From assembly GCA_032718475.1 (NCBI GenBank), contig JAUCBJ010006701.1:1-64000 (forward strand): 64,000 nt of DNA, read 5' to 3'. Positions 27,224 to 37,204 of this stretch are shown here, one piece after another. Positions within the stretch are counted from its first letter, which is position 1. Each line of letters opens with the position of its first letter. Source of the DNA: Nemertoderma westbladi. Lineage: Eukaryota; Xenacoelomorpha; Nemertodermatida; Nemertodermatidae. The position numbers and the translations under genes were made by a program. Below the pieces are notes generated by a model. That model had not been told where the DNA came from. It ran no database searches and worked only from the letters and a program-made list of their open reading frames with translations.

Positions 27224-30200
27224 ACCCACCCTGTGGAATGGCAAACCAGGGTGTGGTATTTGCCCCGAGAGCTGACTCGGCAAAAAAGCACCCCCCAACC
27301 CCCACTATGGATTACATTAGCAATGCGGAGGTCCGGCCACTAGAGGCCAGTGGAATTACCGGACACAATCGGCCTCACAGGCGTCAGTTAACTCCTGACC
27401 GGCTGCCTGTCTCACCCCCTACTGGAGAGAGAGCAGCCAACAATTCTTTGAGTCCCTTTGATGACCTTTCTGGCCCAAACCCTGGGTCACCAGGGAGGCC
27501 AGATTGTGATGGGGAGAGGGATTCTGGAGTTGGAGGCTACTCTCATGTTCCACCCCGACCAACAAAGCCATTGGTGAATCAGAGGCAAGTCACTAGACTA
27601 GCCTCAGTAAACACTCTAACACTCGGGTCCCCAATGCGACAAGGTGAGCTGACTGCCTTGGCAGATAAGCTTTCTCTTAGCGCAGTAGGTGTTCAAGAGC
27701 ACCGAATGCAGACTGGACAGACTGATGAGGTTCTGATTAAGGACATGGGGGGCGGTTGGCGACTCGCCCTCGCGTCAGCAGATGATAGTGGCAATCGTGG
27801 AATTGGTCTATTGATGAATCCAACTGCACATGCAGCATTGGACAAAATAGACCAAATCTCTAACCGCATCATCCGTTGCCACTTCTCATGTTCTGGAAGA
27901 CTGGCTAAGAAGTTTCCTAAGGTGGTTCTGATTGTGTGCTACTCTCCAACTAGTGTTGCCCCTGTAGAGGAGGTGGAAAATTTCTACCACAATCTACAAG
28001 CAGCAACTGATGGAGTGGATCAGCATGCATTCTTAACATTCCTGGGAGACTTTAATGCAAGTCTGCATCAATCACCTACATCGCCCTGGGTCTATAGCAA
28101 TAGTGTTAACCGAAATTATGTCCATCTTCAGGATTTTATCTCTGGAAATGGATTGTTTTCGGCTGGAACCCAGTTCAAGAAGCGAACTGGAAAGCTATGG
28201 ACTCATAGTGGACCCAGTGGTCACAAGTCCCAGATAGACCATATTCTGTTTCGTAGGAAATACAGGAGCTCTATACAAGACTGTAATGCATTTACACTTC
28301 GACCCTTCTCCAGTGATCACCGCCTTATTGTGGCCAAGGTAAGACTTAGTCTGCGTGCTAGCAGAACAACGAAATCTGCCTTGCCACGGCATGACTGGTC
28401 CTCTCTGTTGCAACAGCCAAGTGTGAGATCCAGCTTCACACTACAGCTGAGCAACAGGTATGAGGCTCTTGCCTCTGAGGCGGCAGATCACTGTGAGGGC
28501 TATACTGCCTTTACAGAAGCAGTTAAGTTAGCAGCTGCAGAAACAGTTCCTCTATACCCTCGAAACAGGAAAAGGGCCCCGTGGACTGACAACAAAATTC
28601 AGAAGTGCCGAAATGACCTTCATAAGGCGCAGAAAGAGTCCCGACTCAAACAGACTACAGCGGCCAAGAATGCAGTTAAGGCTGCATCTAGGTCCCTGAA
28701 CAGGCAGTACTCTGTTAATCTACAGGAGCTAATAAACCAACAGGTTGATGCCATCAATGATGCTGACGACAGCAGGCAATCATCCCAGGCATGGAAATCG
28801 ATCAATCTGCTTACTGGGCGGAAAAGCCAACCAACCACCAAGGTTAAGGCTGAATCACCAGCCGATCGCCTCAATGGTTGGAAAGCCCACTTTGAAAAGC
28901 TCCTCAATAATGACAGGGTATTGCCTGATAACTTTATAGAAGTAAAAGTGTCTGAGTCTGTACTCCCAGATATTCCCATTGGCGATATCTCCTTTGCAGA
29001 AGTGAAGGCTGCTGCAAAGAGCATTAAGACCAATCGTGCCAGTGGAGTAGATGGTGTTCCCCCTGAGGTCTTTAAAATACCTGAGTGTTTAAAGCTCATC
29101 TATCCCATCATAGTAGACATGTACCGTACAACAAGAGTCCCACAAGAAATGAAAACAAATAAGTTGGTGCCAGTTCCCAAGAAGGGCAACCTAACACTCT
29201 ATGGTTCTTTTCGGGGAATCTCATTGATCTCGATTGCTGCAAAACTATACAATAGAATTCTATTAAATCGCATCAGGGATCCCATTGAGAGACTGCTACG
29301 TGGAAATCAGAATGGGTTCCGTAAAGGTCGTGGGACCATGGAGCCCATTTTGGCACTTAGAAGGATAATTGAAGAGTTATCAAAAAAGAAAGACAGGCAT
29401 CTGGCTGTTATCTTTGTTGACTTCTTCAAGGCCTTTGATTCAGTCTCTCGCTCACGTATGTTCAGCATACTTTCATTATATGGGATTCCTGATGAAATTA
29501 TTGCAGCAATCAGATCAGTATACGATGGTTCGACAACATTTGTGTCTACTGTTGACGGTGACACAGAACCATTTGAAGTGTTATGGGGCGTCCTCCAAGG
29601 AGACACACTTGCACCATTCTTGTTCATTATTGTGGTTGACTATGTTCTACGCATGTCCTTAGATCATCATAATGATGATGGGGTGATGATAACTCCACCT
29701 ACTGGCTCCAGAAGTCGAGGAAATCCTGCCAAGTACCTAACTGATCTAGACTTTGCTGATGACTTAGGAGTACTCTTAGAATCATTAGAGGGAGCCCAAC
29801 GGCTCCTCAGCTCATTAGAACATGCTGCTTCTAGTGTTGGTCTTTTTATTAACTCCAGAAAGACCAAAATTCTGACAGTTAACTTTGAAAGTCCTCAGCA
29901 AGTCTCTGATCGGATGAGCATAAGCTCAAAGGATGGTATGCTTGAGCATGTGGACGACTTCTGTTACCTGGGATCATGGATCCGGAAGTCAGGCGAGGAC
30001 CTTCGAATACGTAAGGGAAAGGCATGGGCAGCCTTGAATAGGCTTTCCAGGATTTGGAAGTCACCTAGAATTAATCGGAAACTTAAGGTCCGATTATTTA
30101 GAGCAGCAGTAGTTCCAGTACTCCTCTACGGGAGTCCATGCTGGGCTCTAACTGCTGAGGACACCAAATCTCTGGATGGCACATTCACAAGAATGCTACG

Positions 30201-30574
30201 CCGCGTACATTGTGTCAAGTACAATGCACACATCTCCAACCAGACACTATATAACATTGGAGGTGTCTCATTGGTTCCCCCAAGCTTGACACTAGAACAA
30301 AATCGCCTCCGCTTTGCAGGACATTGCTTTCGCCGTGAGGACCAGCCAGTGCATAATCTTGTACTTTGGCAGCTTCATGGAGTGAATAAGCATGGTGGAC
30401 AGCCCATGACTTTCTTGAGACGCATCTTAAAGGACACTGGCCTTAAAGATGCGGATGATCTAGCAAATGTCATGGGTGATAGGGAGTTGTGGCGGTGCAA
30501 TTTTGTTGACAAGCCGGCACAGCATTCTTAAAAATGCAGCTGCAATGCAGCATGCCGATCCTAGTAGTAGTAGT
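27224..30574 (+). mobile_element. Full-length RTE-like non-LTR retrotransposon
   Basis: 3351 bp, one ORF, 14-nt 5' leader, roughly 40 bp after the stop ending in (TAG)n, and flanking 146-bp duplications. A single EN-RT ORF, a total of 3.2-3.4 kb and a microsatellite tail fit the RTE clade. The intact ORF and clean duplication suggest recent insertion. Confidence 0.85.
27238..30531 (+). CDS. RTE-like LINE ORF: AP-like endonuclease and reverse transcriptase
   Basis: 1097 codons without interruption. Residues about 115-370 are the endonuclease/exonuclease/phosphatase domain: VGVQEHRM with the catalytic Glu, LGDFNASL near 269, SQIDHILF and SSDHRLIV near 358. The reverse transcriptase spans about 600-880: KLVPVPKKGN, YGSFRGISLI, NGFRKGRGT, motif A IFVDFFKAFDSV near 726, motif B GVLQGDTLAPF near 786, and motif C FADD near 839. 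The C-terminal part (SWIRKSGEDLRIRKGKAWAALNR and onward) is the usual post-RT region. The enzyme nicks target DNA and copies its RNA in place by target-primed reverse transcription in the nucleus. The first about 110 residues are Pro-rich and unassigned. All catalytic motifs are present, so it could be active. Confidence 0.93.
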   Translation: MANQGVVFAPRADSAKKHPPTPTMDYISNAEVRPLEASGITGHNRPHRRQLTPDRLPVSPPTGERAANNSLSPFDDLSGPNPGSPGRPDCDGERDSGVGGYSHVPPRPTKPLVNQRQVTRLASVNTLTLGSPMRQGELTALADKLSLSAVGVQEHRMQTGQTDEVLIKDMGGGWRLALASADDSGNRGIGLLMNPTAHAALDKIDQISNRIIRCHFSCSGRLAKKFPKVVLIVCYSPTSVAPVEEVENFYHNLQAATDGVDQHAFLTFLGDFNASLHQSPTSPWVYSNSVNRNYVHLQDFISGNGLFSAGTQFKKRTGKLWTHSGPSGHKSQIDHILFRRKYRSSIQDCNAFTLRPFSSDHRLIVAKVRLSLRASRTTKSALPRHDWSSLLQQPSVRSSFTLQLSNRYEALASEAADHCEGYTAFTEAVKLAAAETVPLYPRNRKRAPWTDNKIQKCRNDLHKAQKESRLKQTTAAKNAVKAASRSLNRQYSVNLQELINQQVDAINDADDSRQSSQAWKSINLLTGRKSQPTTKVKAESPADRLNGWKAHFEKLLNNDRVLPDNFIEVKVSESVLPDIPIGDISFAEVKAAAKSIKTNRASGVDGVPPEVFKIPECLKLIYPIIVDMYRTTRVPQEMKTNKLVPVPKKGNLTLYGSFRGISLISIAAKLYNRILLNRIRDPIERLLRGNQNGFRKGRGTMEPILALRRIIEELSKKKDRHLAVIFVDFFKAFDSVSRSRMFSILSLYGIPDEIIAAIRSVYDGSTTFVSTVDGDTEPFEVLWGVLQGDTLAPFLFIIVVDYVLRMSLDHHNDDGVMITPPTGSRSRGNPAKYLTDLDFADDLGVLLESLEGAQRLLSSLEHAASSVGLFINSRKTKILTVNFESPQQVSDRMSISSKDGMLEHVDDFCYLGSWIRKSGEDLRIRKGKAWAALNRLSRIWKSPRINRKLKVRLFRAAVVPVLLYGSPCWALTAEDTKSLDGTFTRMLRRVHCVKYNAHISNQTLYNIGGVSLVPPSLTLEQNRLRFAGHCFRREDQPVHNLVLWQLHGVNKHGGQPMTFLRRILKDTGLKDADDLANVMGDRELWRCNFVDKPAQHS

Positions 30575-30720
30575 ACCAGGCAAGACTGGGTCACCTCATA
30601 CAGCACAGCGAGTACTAGGTAGCCACTGACTGAATATAAAATATGAAATATATCTAAATATAAATACGGTCAAATATGTTTAGTACGGTATTATCAATGT
30701 AGAGGTACAACCTGACTACA
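30575..30720 (+). repeat. 146-bp target site duplication, right
   Basis: Matches 27078-27223 over its full length; the flanks diverge immediately beyond (tgaaagtg here, LINE 5' end there). Confidence 0.9.
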
Positions 30721-31149
30721 TGAAAGTGACATTATTACATGAAAGCTGAGGTACCACCTGACCACAATAATTCATTAACTACCGTTACATGGCATTCAAT
30801 GATCAATGGTAGGGCCAGAACAGCTTATCATAATTATTAGCACCTTGTACTGTACCAATAGAAAGTAGGAAATGTGGGAGCTGCTATCTACAGAGATTGG
30901 CAGTCAATTATTATCAGATTAAAAAAAAAGTAATCAGGGCGGGGCCCATTATTACCATCCCTGTTTAACATGCCACTGTAACTCCTTTCACTTAATCTAC
31001 CTTAATCTCCCTTAATCTATTCGGATCTTCATCCTTGAACCAACCTGAGTAGCTAGCAACATGATGTCTTTGATTGATGCTTTAACTAATAATGATTTAG
31101 TAATTTTTGTGAAATTTCTGGATTACATTAACAACATTAAGGATTGCCT
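30721..31149. other. Intergenic sequence without recognised gene
   Basis: AT-rich, no ORF or domain seen. Short repeat CTTAATCTaCCTTAATCTcC near 30992. Confidence 0.5.
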
Positions 31150-31160
31150 ATAGAAGATAC

Positions 31161-32291
31161 CTATTGAAGGTCGCGGTAGCTCAGTTGGTTGAGCGCCGGG
31201 CCGGCAATCTATTGGTTGTAGGTTCTGCCCCGCCAGGGTCCACTAAGGCTTCATCCACTGGGGCACTCAGCCTTCCATCCAATGGGGTCGATAAAATGAG
31301 TACCAGTTAAATTACTGGGAGAAAAACAAGGGATAGGAGAAGCGCCCACCCCTACATTCGGGTAGTAGATAGGAGTAGCCCACACCCCTACCTTCGGGTA
31401 GCAGATACGAGAAGCACCCACCACTACCCTCGGGTAGCAGATAGGAGTAGCGCCCACCCCTACCTTCGGGTAGCAGATAGGAGTAGTGCCCACCCCTACC
31501 TTCGGGTAGCAGATAGAGTAGCGCCCACCCCTACCTTCGGGAAGCAGATAGGAGTAGCGCCCACCCCTACCCTCGGGTAGCAGATAAGAGTAGCGCGCAC
31601 CCCTACCTTAGGGTAGCAGATAGGAGTAGCGCCAACCCCTACCTTCAGGTAGCAAATAGAGTAGCGCCCACCCCTACCTTTGGGTAGCAGATAGGAGTAG
31701 TGCCCACCCCTACCCTCGGGTAGCAGATAGGAGTAGCGCTCACCCCTACCTTCGGGTAGCAGATAGAGTAGCGCTCACCCCTACCTTCGGGTAGCAGATA
31801 TGAGTAGTGCCCACCCCTACCTTCAGGTAGCAAATAGAGTAGCGCACACCCCTACCTTCGGGTAGCAGATATGAGTAGCGCCCACCCCTACCTTTGGGTA
31901 GCAGATAGAGTAGCGCCCACCCCTATCTTCGGGTAGCAGATATGAGTAGCGTCTACCCCTACCTTCAGGTAGCAAATAGAGTAGCGCCCACCCCTACCTT
32001 CGGGTAGCAGATAGGAGTAGCACCCACCCCTACCTTCGGGTAGCAGATAGAGTAGCGCCCATCCCTATCGTCGGGTAGCAGATATTAGTAGCGTCTACCC
32101 CTACCTTCGGTTAGCAGATAGAGTAGCGCCCACCCCTACCCTCGGGTAGCAGATAGGAGTAGCGCCCACCCCTACCATCGGGTAGCAGTTAGAGTAGCGC
32201 CCACCCCTACCTTCGGGTAGCAGCTATCGAAAGAGGACCCTTCGGGTCCCAGGTCGCCTCCACGCTCCACCCTCGGCCGACTGTTTACTTG
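31161..32291 (+). mobile_element. tRNA-derived SINE with internal minisatellite expansion
   Basis: Flanked by an 11-bp duplication ATAGAAGATAC (31150-31160 and 32292-32302). The head GTAGCTCAGTTGGTTGAGCG and the TGGGGTCGATAAAATGAG block match the SINE at 23605. The end TATCGAAAGAGGACCCTTCGGG to CTCGGCCGACTGTTT also matches. The middle is expanded by a tandem array (31335-32226). Confidence 0.85.
31335..32226 (+). repeat. Minisatellite, 35-38-bp unit, about two dozen copies
   Basis: Unit of the type AGGAGTAGCGCCCACCCC plus TACCTTCGGGTAGCAGAT. Adjacent units vary (ggagtag or gagtag; ttcggg, ctcggg or tcaggg). The related SINE at 23605 holds a single unit, so the array grew inside this SINE. 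ORFs across it are repeat artefacts. Confidence 0.92.
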
Positions 32292-32302
32292 ATAGAAGAT
32301 AC

Positions 32303-33636
32303 ATTAATAATAATTATCAAGTAATCCAACTATTGGCACAATGATAAATCGTAGTTCATTTTGTAAAAATTCAATTTATCTAACTTCAGCCCCTAATTTA
32401 ATATAAATTGCTAACATTTTTTAGAACTTACTTACCTGGCTTGTAGCTTACTGAAATACACAAAATTTTACTAAATAATTAATATTTGTAAAACGTTATC
32501 CAGAGAAATCTTTAACTGGGTGGGTATTAGTAGTAGGTTCAAAAATGTTAGAGAAAGAAGCACTGAGTTTCTAGGATTGGCTGAAACGATTCCAGATAAA
32601 CCAATGAACAGATAATCATGGAATTAACTAGTTTGATAACCAGCCATAAAATAATTGAAGTTTTATTTTACACATTAGCAGCTATATCATCTGATTGGAA
32701 ATTCTATGTAAGTTTATGTAATTAATTGGTACTGCATACAATATTAATTTGATTTCCGCTAGTAGTGTTAGTAGTTACTATAATCTATTCGCGGTGTTAT
32801 TGTAGTTGGGCTGTTAGTTCTTGACTATCAAATTTGTACAATTAACTAATGCAACGCTATAATTAAAAACTTACTTCTGCACTCTTCACACATCTTCTTG
32901 TAGAGAAAGTAGTAGAGGAAGAGGTTCCCCCCACCCACGGAGGGGGGACTCTCGGAGGACTATTAAAAAATGCCAAATTCCGGTGCTAAATTGCGGTGTT
33001 TAATTGGCCATCTGCCACCATCAGTATTGATTCGCGTCGTTGCCATCAACCAATCGTTGCATATTCACCTACGCGTAGCCTAACCTCGCGATGCCCGCCT
33101 TACTCGACAGCTGTTACCACCCGTCAGTATTGATTTGCGTCGTTGCATCAACCAATCATTGCATATTCATCTTCGCGTAACCTAACTTCACGATGCATGG
33201 CTAGCCCCCACACATACCCACCCCATCGCTACTCGACTGCTGTTACCTACCAACCAACCAACCAACGGTGATGCTTGCTTGCCTAGCCCTCCGGTTACTC
33301 CCCTTTTCGCCTTGCTACCACATCCTGTATATGATGACAACGATGATAGAGCCAGTCACGGACGATGTGGCCATCTACGCACACCACACATATACCACGC
33401 CACGCCTCGCTATTATATTATATCGATTGCCAACTCAACGATTTACCCTCCGCTAGAGCTACTCAGCTGCTGTCACCAAACCAACCAACCAACCAACCAG
33501 TATGATACATGAAATTTCGCCACGCGTCACGTACACGTTCTCACATTTCCATAGTTACTCAACCTAACCTAACCCTCAGCATCTGCGGCATATTGAAAGC
33601 CTACTAACATTATACTGCACGTTTTTATTATAATTA
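32303..33636. other. Intergenic sequence with a tandem duplication and CCAA microsatellites
   Basis: Two diverged copies of an about 115-bp unit at roughly 33010-33240 (CAGTATTGATTcGCGTCGTTG, ATTGCATATTCAtCT, CTACTCGACtGCTGTTACC). ACCAACCAACCAACC tracts at 33250, 33480 and 33700. No gene recognised. Confidence 0.55.
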
Positions 33637-36414
33637 TTGATTATTGATTATTATTACGCACAACCCAATGATTCATATTCGTTCACGTATTTCCTATCCA
33701 CGCAACCAACCAACCACCAATATGTTCCAGATAATTTGCAAAGTAGAATTAGGAATGACATTAAATCTACAAACATAGAATCAATATGGATAGAAATAGA
33801 TGACCATTTAATATGTACACTTTACAAACCACCAAAATATAATAATGCAACATTCTTTCCCAAATTTTCGGAGGAAATTGAAAATGCCCAAATCTTGGAA
33901 CCAAATAAATGTATTGTCATACAGGGGGATTTAAATATCAATATATTAGCTAAAACAAATCCAAAACAAGAAACGCTATTTGATATCCTTAACTTATATA
34001 ATTTAACTTTAACTAACACTACCAAACCAACAAGAACAACAAAAAAATCATCAACTTTAATAGACTTAGTTATCACTAATATAGACCAAAGAAAGATAAC
34101 AGCAAACGAAGTTTTCCCGTGTGAATTTTCCGATCACGATTATACTTTAATCAAAATAGACTACAAACTAAGGACTGCAAAAAATGACAGTAAACAGTGG
34201 GTAGAATATAGAGATTACTCTAGTTTTGAAGAATCTAGATTCATATCAGACATAGCGAAAATTTACTGGGGGAATTTCTATTGTCAAAACAATATCAATC
34301 TACAATTCGAAATATTTGAACAACTAATAATACAAATTTTAAATAGGCATGCACCAATAAAACGCAAATTAATAACTAACAAAAAAATAAAAAATTATAA
34401 AAATGACGATTGGTCAACACTTGAATTGGAACAATTACGCACAAAAAAGTATAACAAATTTCTAGAATGGCGAAGAAACAAGACAAATGCAAACTATTCA
34501 GAATACAAATTACTACGAAATAAATTCAACAATCTAAATGCAAAATTAAAAAATTCTTATATTAAACACAAATATATTGAAGCAAAAGACAGTAAATCTA
34601 GATGGCAATTAATAAATAAAATCTTAAACAACAAAAGAAAACAGTCGAAAATAAATTGCATTAAAAATCTAGGAACACTAACAACAAATAAGAAAAAAAT
34701 TGTAGAAATATTTAATAGAACTTATATCGAACTAGGAAATTTTTTCAAAAATGTTAGCGTTGATGCAAATATGAAAACACTTGGAGTAACGGTAGTAGGA
34801 ACAAACATTAAGGATACTTTCTCCTTCCAATGTATAACATCATCAGACGTATACAACATCATAAATAATTTAAATGCAAAAAAATCCAGTGGACCATCTT
34901 TAATACCGATAAAAATTATCAAGAATATAGCCCCGCATATAACATATCAATTAACTTACATATTAAATCAATGTATCACCAAGTCACTTTTTCCAGACAA
35001 ACTAAAACTTGTAAATATCACTCCCATATTTAAATCAGGTGATCCACATGAACCAACAAATTACAGACCTATCGCAATGACTACGCCATTTGCTAAAATA
35101 TTTGAACGAGTACTTTATAATCAAATTATACATTATATAAATAAACACAAAATAATTTATTCTAAGCAATTTGGATTCCGAAAAGGGTTTTCAACTGTTG
35201 ACGCACTAACATATCTCTCAGAATCCTGGAGAAAAAAGCTTGACGAAAATAATTACATTGCAATAGCATTCCTGGATCTCAGCAAGGCCTTCAACTCAGT
35301 AAACCGACAAATATTACTACACAGACTTGCAACGTTAGGTTTTCATTCCACATCTCAACTTCTTATAAAAAATTATTTGACTGATAGACGACAAAGAGTA
35401 AAACTAGAAAACTCAACATCACCATGGTTAACGGAAATCTGTGGCCTACCACAAGGAACAATACTGGCACCACTTCTCTTCACATTGTATACAAACAACA
35501 TACCAGATACAGCAAAATCTTCAACTATCATTCAATACGCAGACGATACAGTAATATACACTACAGGCACAAATCCACAGCTGGCTGCAAAATTACTACA
35601 AAACGAAATTATACTATTAAACAAAACATTTGTGCAACATCACTTGAAACTGAACCACTCCAAGACTGAATTCTTACTACTATCACCAAAACAACAGACA
35701 TCAACTGACTTCAATACAGACGAAATAAATCTTGACATAGGAACAAAAGATCCGATCTCACAATCAACCACGGTTAAATACCTAGGAGTAGAATTAGATA
35801 AAAAACTACAATGGCACCATCATATAACTAAAACAATACAGAAAATGACACTCAGTATATCTTGCCTCCGCTCAATAAAGGGACAACTAACAATAAAAAC
35901 AAAATTACAACTACTAAAAGCACTAACATTGCCGTACCATCTTTACTGTAATCAACTATTAGTCCCACTACATGATAAATACGGACACAAGGAAATACTA
36001 TACAAATTTGAAAAAGTACAAAATTACGCACTACGAACTATCTTTGGGAAACGGATTAGGGACTCAACAGGAACTGAACTACGAGAAAAAGCCAAAATAC
36101 CAACCCTAAAAGCTGTAAGAGAATATTTCGGATTAATATACTTTTTTAAATACATAAACAACCTATCAGAACCATTTAAAACATTAGACCATCCTTTTTT
36201 ACCCAAAATAAACATTAGACTAAACAATCGAACAAAAAACATAATCATACCTAAAACTAGAAACAGATACGGACATGAAAGTTTACTCGTGAATCTTATA
36301 AAATTATGGAATGCACTACCAATTAAAATAAAAGAAATTACAAAACTAAAATATTTCAAAACAAAGTTAAAAAAACAGTTCCTATCGAAATATAGCCATG
36401 AGGATGCAACCTAG
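33637..36414 (+). CDS. CR1/jockey-like LINE ORF2: endonuclease (5'-truncated) and reverse transcriptase
   Basis: 925 codons without interruption, AT-rich codon use unlike its neighbours. The N-terminal part of the endonuclease is missing: it begins in mid-domain (IWIEIDDHLICTLYKPP), followed by IVIQGDLNINI, STLIDLVITNI and FSDHDYTLI. The RT has ITPIFKSGDP, NYRPIAMTT, QFGFRKGFSTVDAL, motif A FLDLSKAFNSVN (the usual second Asp is Asn), GLPQGTILAPLLF and YADDTVIY near residue 633. The first Met is only the first available, so the true element probably extended 5'. Motifs fit the CR1/L2/jockey assemblage. No ORF1 is seen upstream. Confidence 0.85.
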   Translation: MIIDYYYAQPNDSYSFTYFLSTQPTNHQYVPDNLQSRIRNDIKSTNIESIWIEIDDHLICTLYKPPKYNNATFFPKFSEEIENAQILEPNKCIVIQGDLNINILAKTNPKQETLFDILNLYNLTLTNTTKPTRTTKKSSTLIDLVITNIDQRKITANEVFPCEFSDHDYTLIKIDYKLRTAKNDSKQWVEYRDYSSFEESRFISDIAKIYWGNFYCQNNINLQFEIFEQLIIQILNRHAPIKRKLITNKKIKNYKNDDWSTLELEQLRTKKYNKFLEWRRNKTNANYSEYKLLRNKFNNLNAKLKNSYIKHKYIEAKDSKSRWQLINKILNNKRKQSKINCIKNLGTLTTNKKKIVEIFNRTYIELGNFFKNVSVDANMKTLGVTVVGTNIKDTFSFQCITSSDVYNIINNLNAKKSSGPSLIPIKIIKNIAPHITYQLTYILNQCITKSLFPDKLKLVNITPIFKSGDPHEPTNYRPIAMTTPFAKIFERVLYNQIIHYINKHKIIYSKQFGFRKGFSTVDALTYLSESWRKKLDENNYIAIAFLDLSKAFNSVNRQILLHRLATLGFHSTSQLLIKNYLTDRRQRVKLENSTSPWLTEICGLPQGTILAPLLFTLYTNNIPDTAKSSTIIQYADDTVIYTTGTNPQLAAKLLQNEIILLNKTFVQHHLKLNHSKTEFLLLSPKQQTSTDFNTDEINLDIGTKDPISQSTTVKYLGVELDKKLQWHHHITKTIQKMTLSISCLRSIKGQLTIKTKLQLLKALTLPYHLYCNQLLVPLHDKYGHKEILYKFEKVQNYALRTIFGKRIRDSTGTELREKAKIPTLKAVREYFGLIYFFKYINNLSEPFKTLDHPFLPKINIRLNNRTKNIIIPKTRNRYGHESLLVNLIKLWNALPIKIKEITKLKYFKTKLKKQFLSKYSHEDAT

Positions 36415-36863
36415 AGGATTTGCACCTGTGACTGCCGCCAATTAATAGAACATTATTTATTATACTGTAGATGTAATGTAATAATGATTGTACTGTAGGC
36501 CTACTCGATTCCTCATACTGTATATTTGTACTGTACACGGTGCAGCCTAGCTGTTACCTGGAACCCTGTGACGCTTATTTGCTTATAATTATCAGTAAAT
36601 ACTGTATGTATTAACTGCCTCGTGCAAATATATATTTGAATGAGTTTTTTAGCAAATAAAAGAGATATAATAATAAAAAACCATTCATCCACATTGCATC
36701 CCATCTCTTTTCTTATTCGTCGTTGATTATGCCACATCCCATCTCTTCAACGTTGATTATGCCACATCACATATTCAGAAATTATATATAACTGAATGTT
36801 TTTATTAAAATTCATCACTTGTAATCTTCATGGTAATATATTGATACCATATCTAATTTTTTT
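36415..36863. other. LINE 3' flank and AT-rich spacer
   Basis: Contains a partial direct repeat (CATCCCATCTCTT and GTTGATTATGCCACATC, each twice, 36695-36770). No gene seen. Confidence 0.5.
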
Positions 36864-37131
36864 GTTCTCACTCTGAAATTGTGTTATTTCCTTAATAATT
36901 TCTTCATTATCTTACTCGTTGTATATTCGTTGGTTGGAAATACTCGAATAAATGATACTGATTCCGACATTGGAGTTGTAAAACCAGTAAAAAAAATTGG
37001 TAAAACAATAGAGAAGATACAAGATCGCATTTCTCTTTTGTTTACATACATTATTAAATTGATCTTTCGCCATATATGAAAGATCAATTTAATAATGTAT
37101 ATAAACAAAATCACAACTTTAGAGTGAGAAC
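36864..37131. repeat. Nested inverted repeats at the start of the polymerase B element
   Basis: Outer arms GTTCTCACTCTGAAATTGTG (36864-36883) and CACAACTTTAGAGTGAGAAC (37112-37131). Inside, 33-bp arms at 37036-37068 and 37078-37110, one mismatch, 9-nt loop GCCATATAT. It could be a terminal hairpin or inverted terminus of the element, or a resolved palindrome; the other end is not in the window. A 66-codon ORF inside (36879-37079) overlaps the palindrome and is unlikely to be a gene. Confidence 0.8.
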
Positions 37132-37204
37132 TATGGTGTCAATTTATTACAGCGATATGGTTTAAAATTTATCACTTATAATATTTTTCGTATTTATTAT
37201 TATT

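Noticed and set aside
27715-27740. Further hammerhead core (ctgatgag within the RTE ORF)
   Set aside because: There is no stem II, GAAA or closing stem nearby; the word is part of a coding sequence.
31251-31833. Minus-strand ORFs reading MGTTPICYPKVGVGATPI-type repeats
   Set aside because: Translation of the SINE-derived minisatellite.
31335-32226. CRISPR array
   Set aside because: Tandem units without unique spacers, in a eukaryotic SINE.
36879-37079. 66-codon ORF with a hydrophobic start
   Set aside because: It overlaps the palindromic region, its composition follows the AT-rich repeat, and it has no recognisable counterpart.
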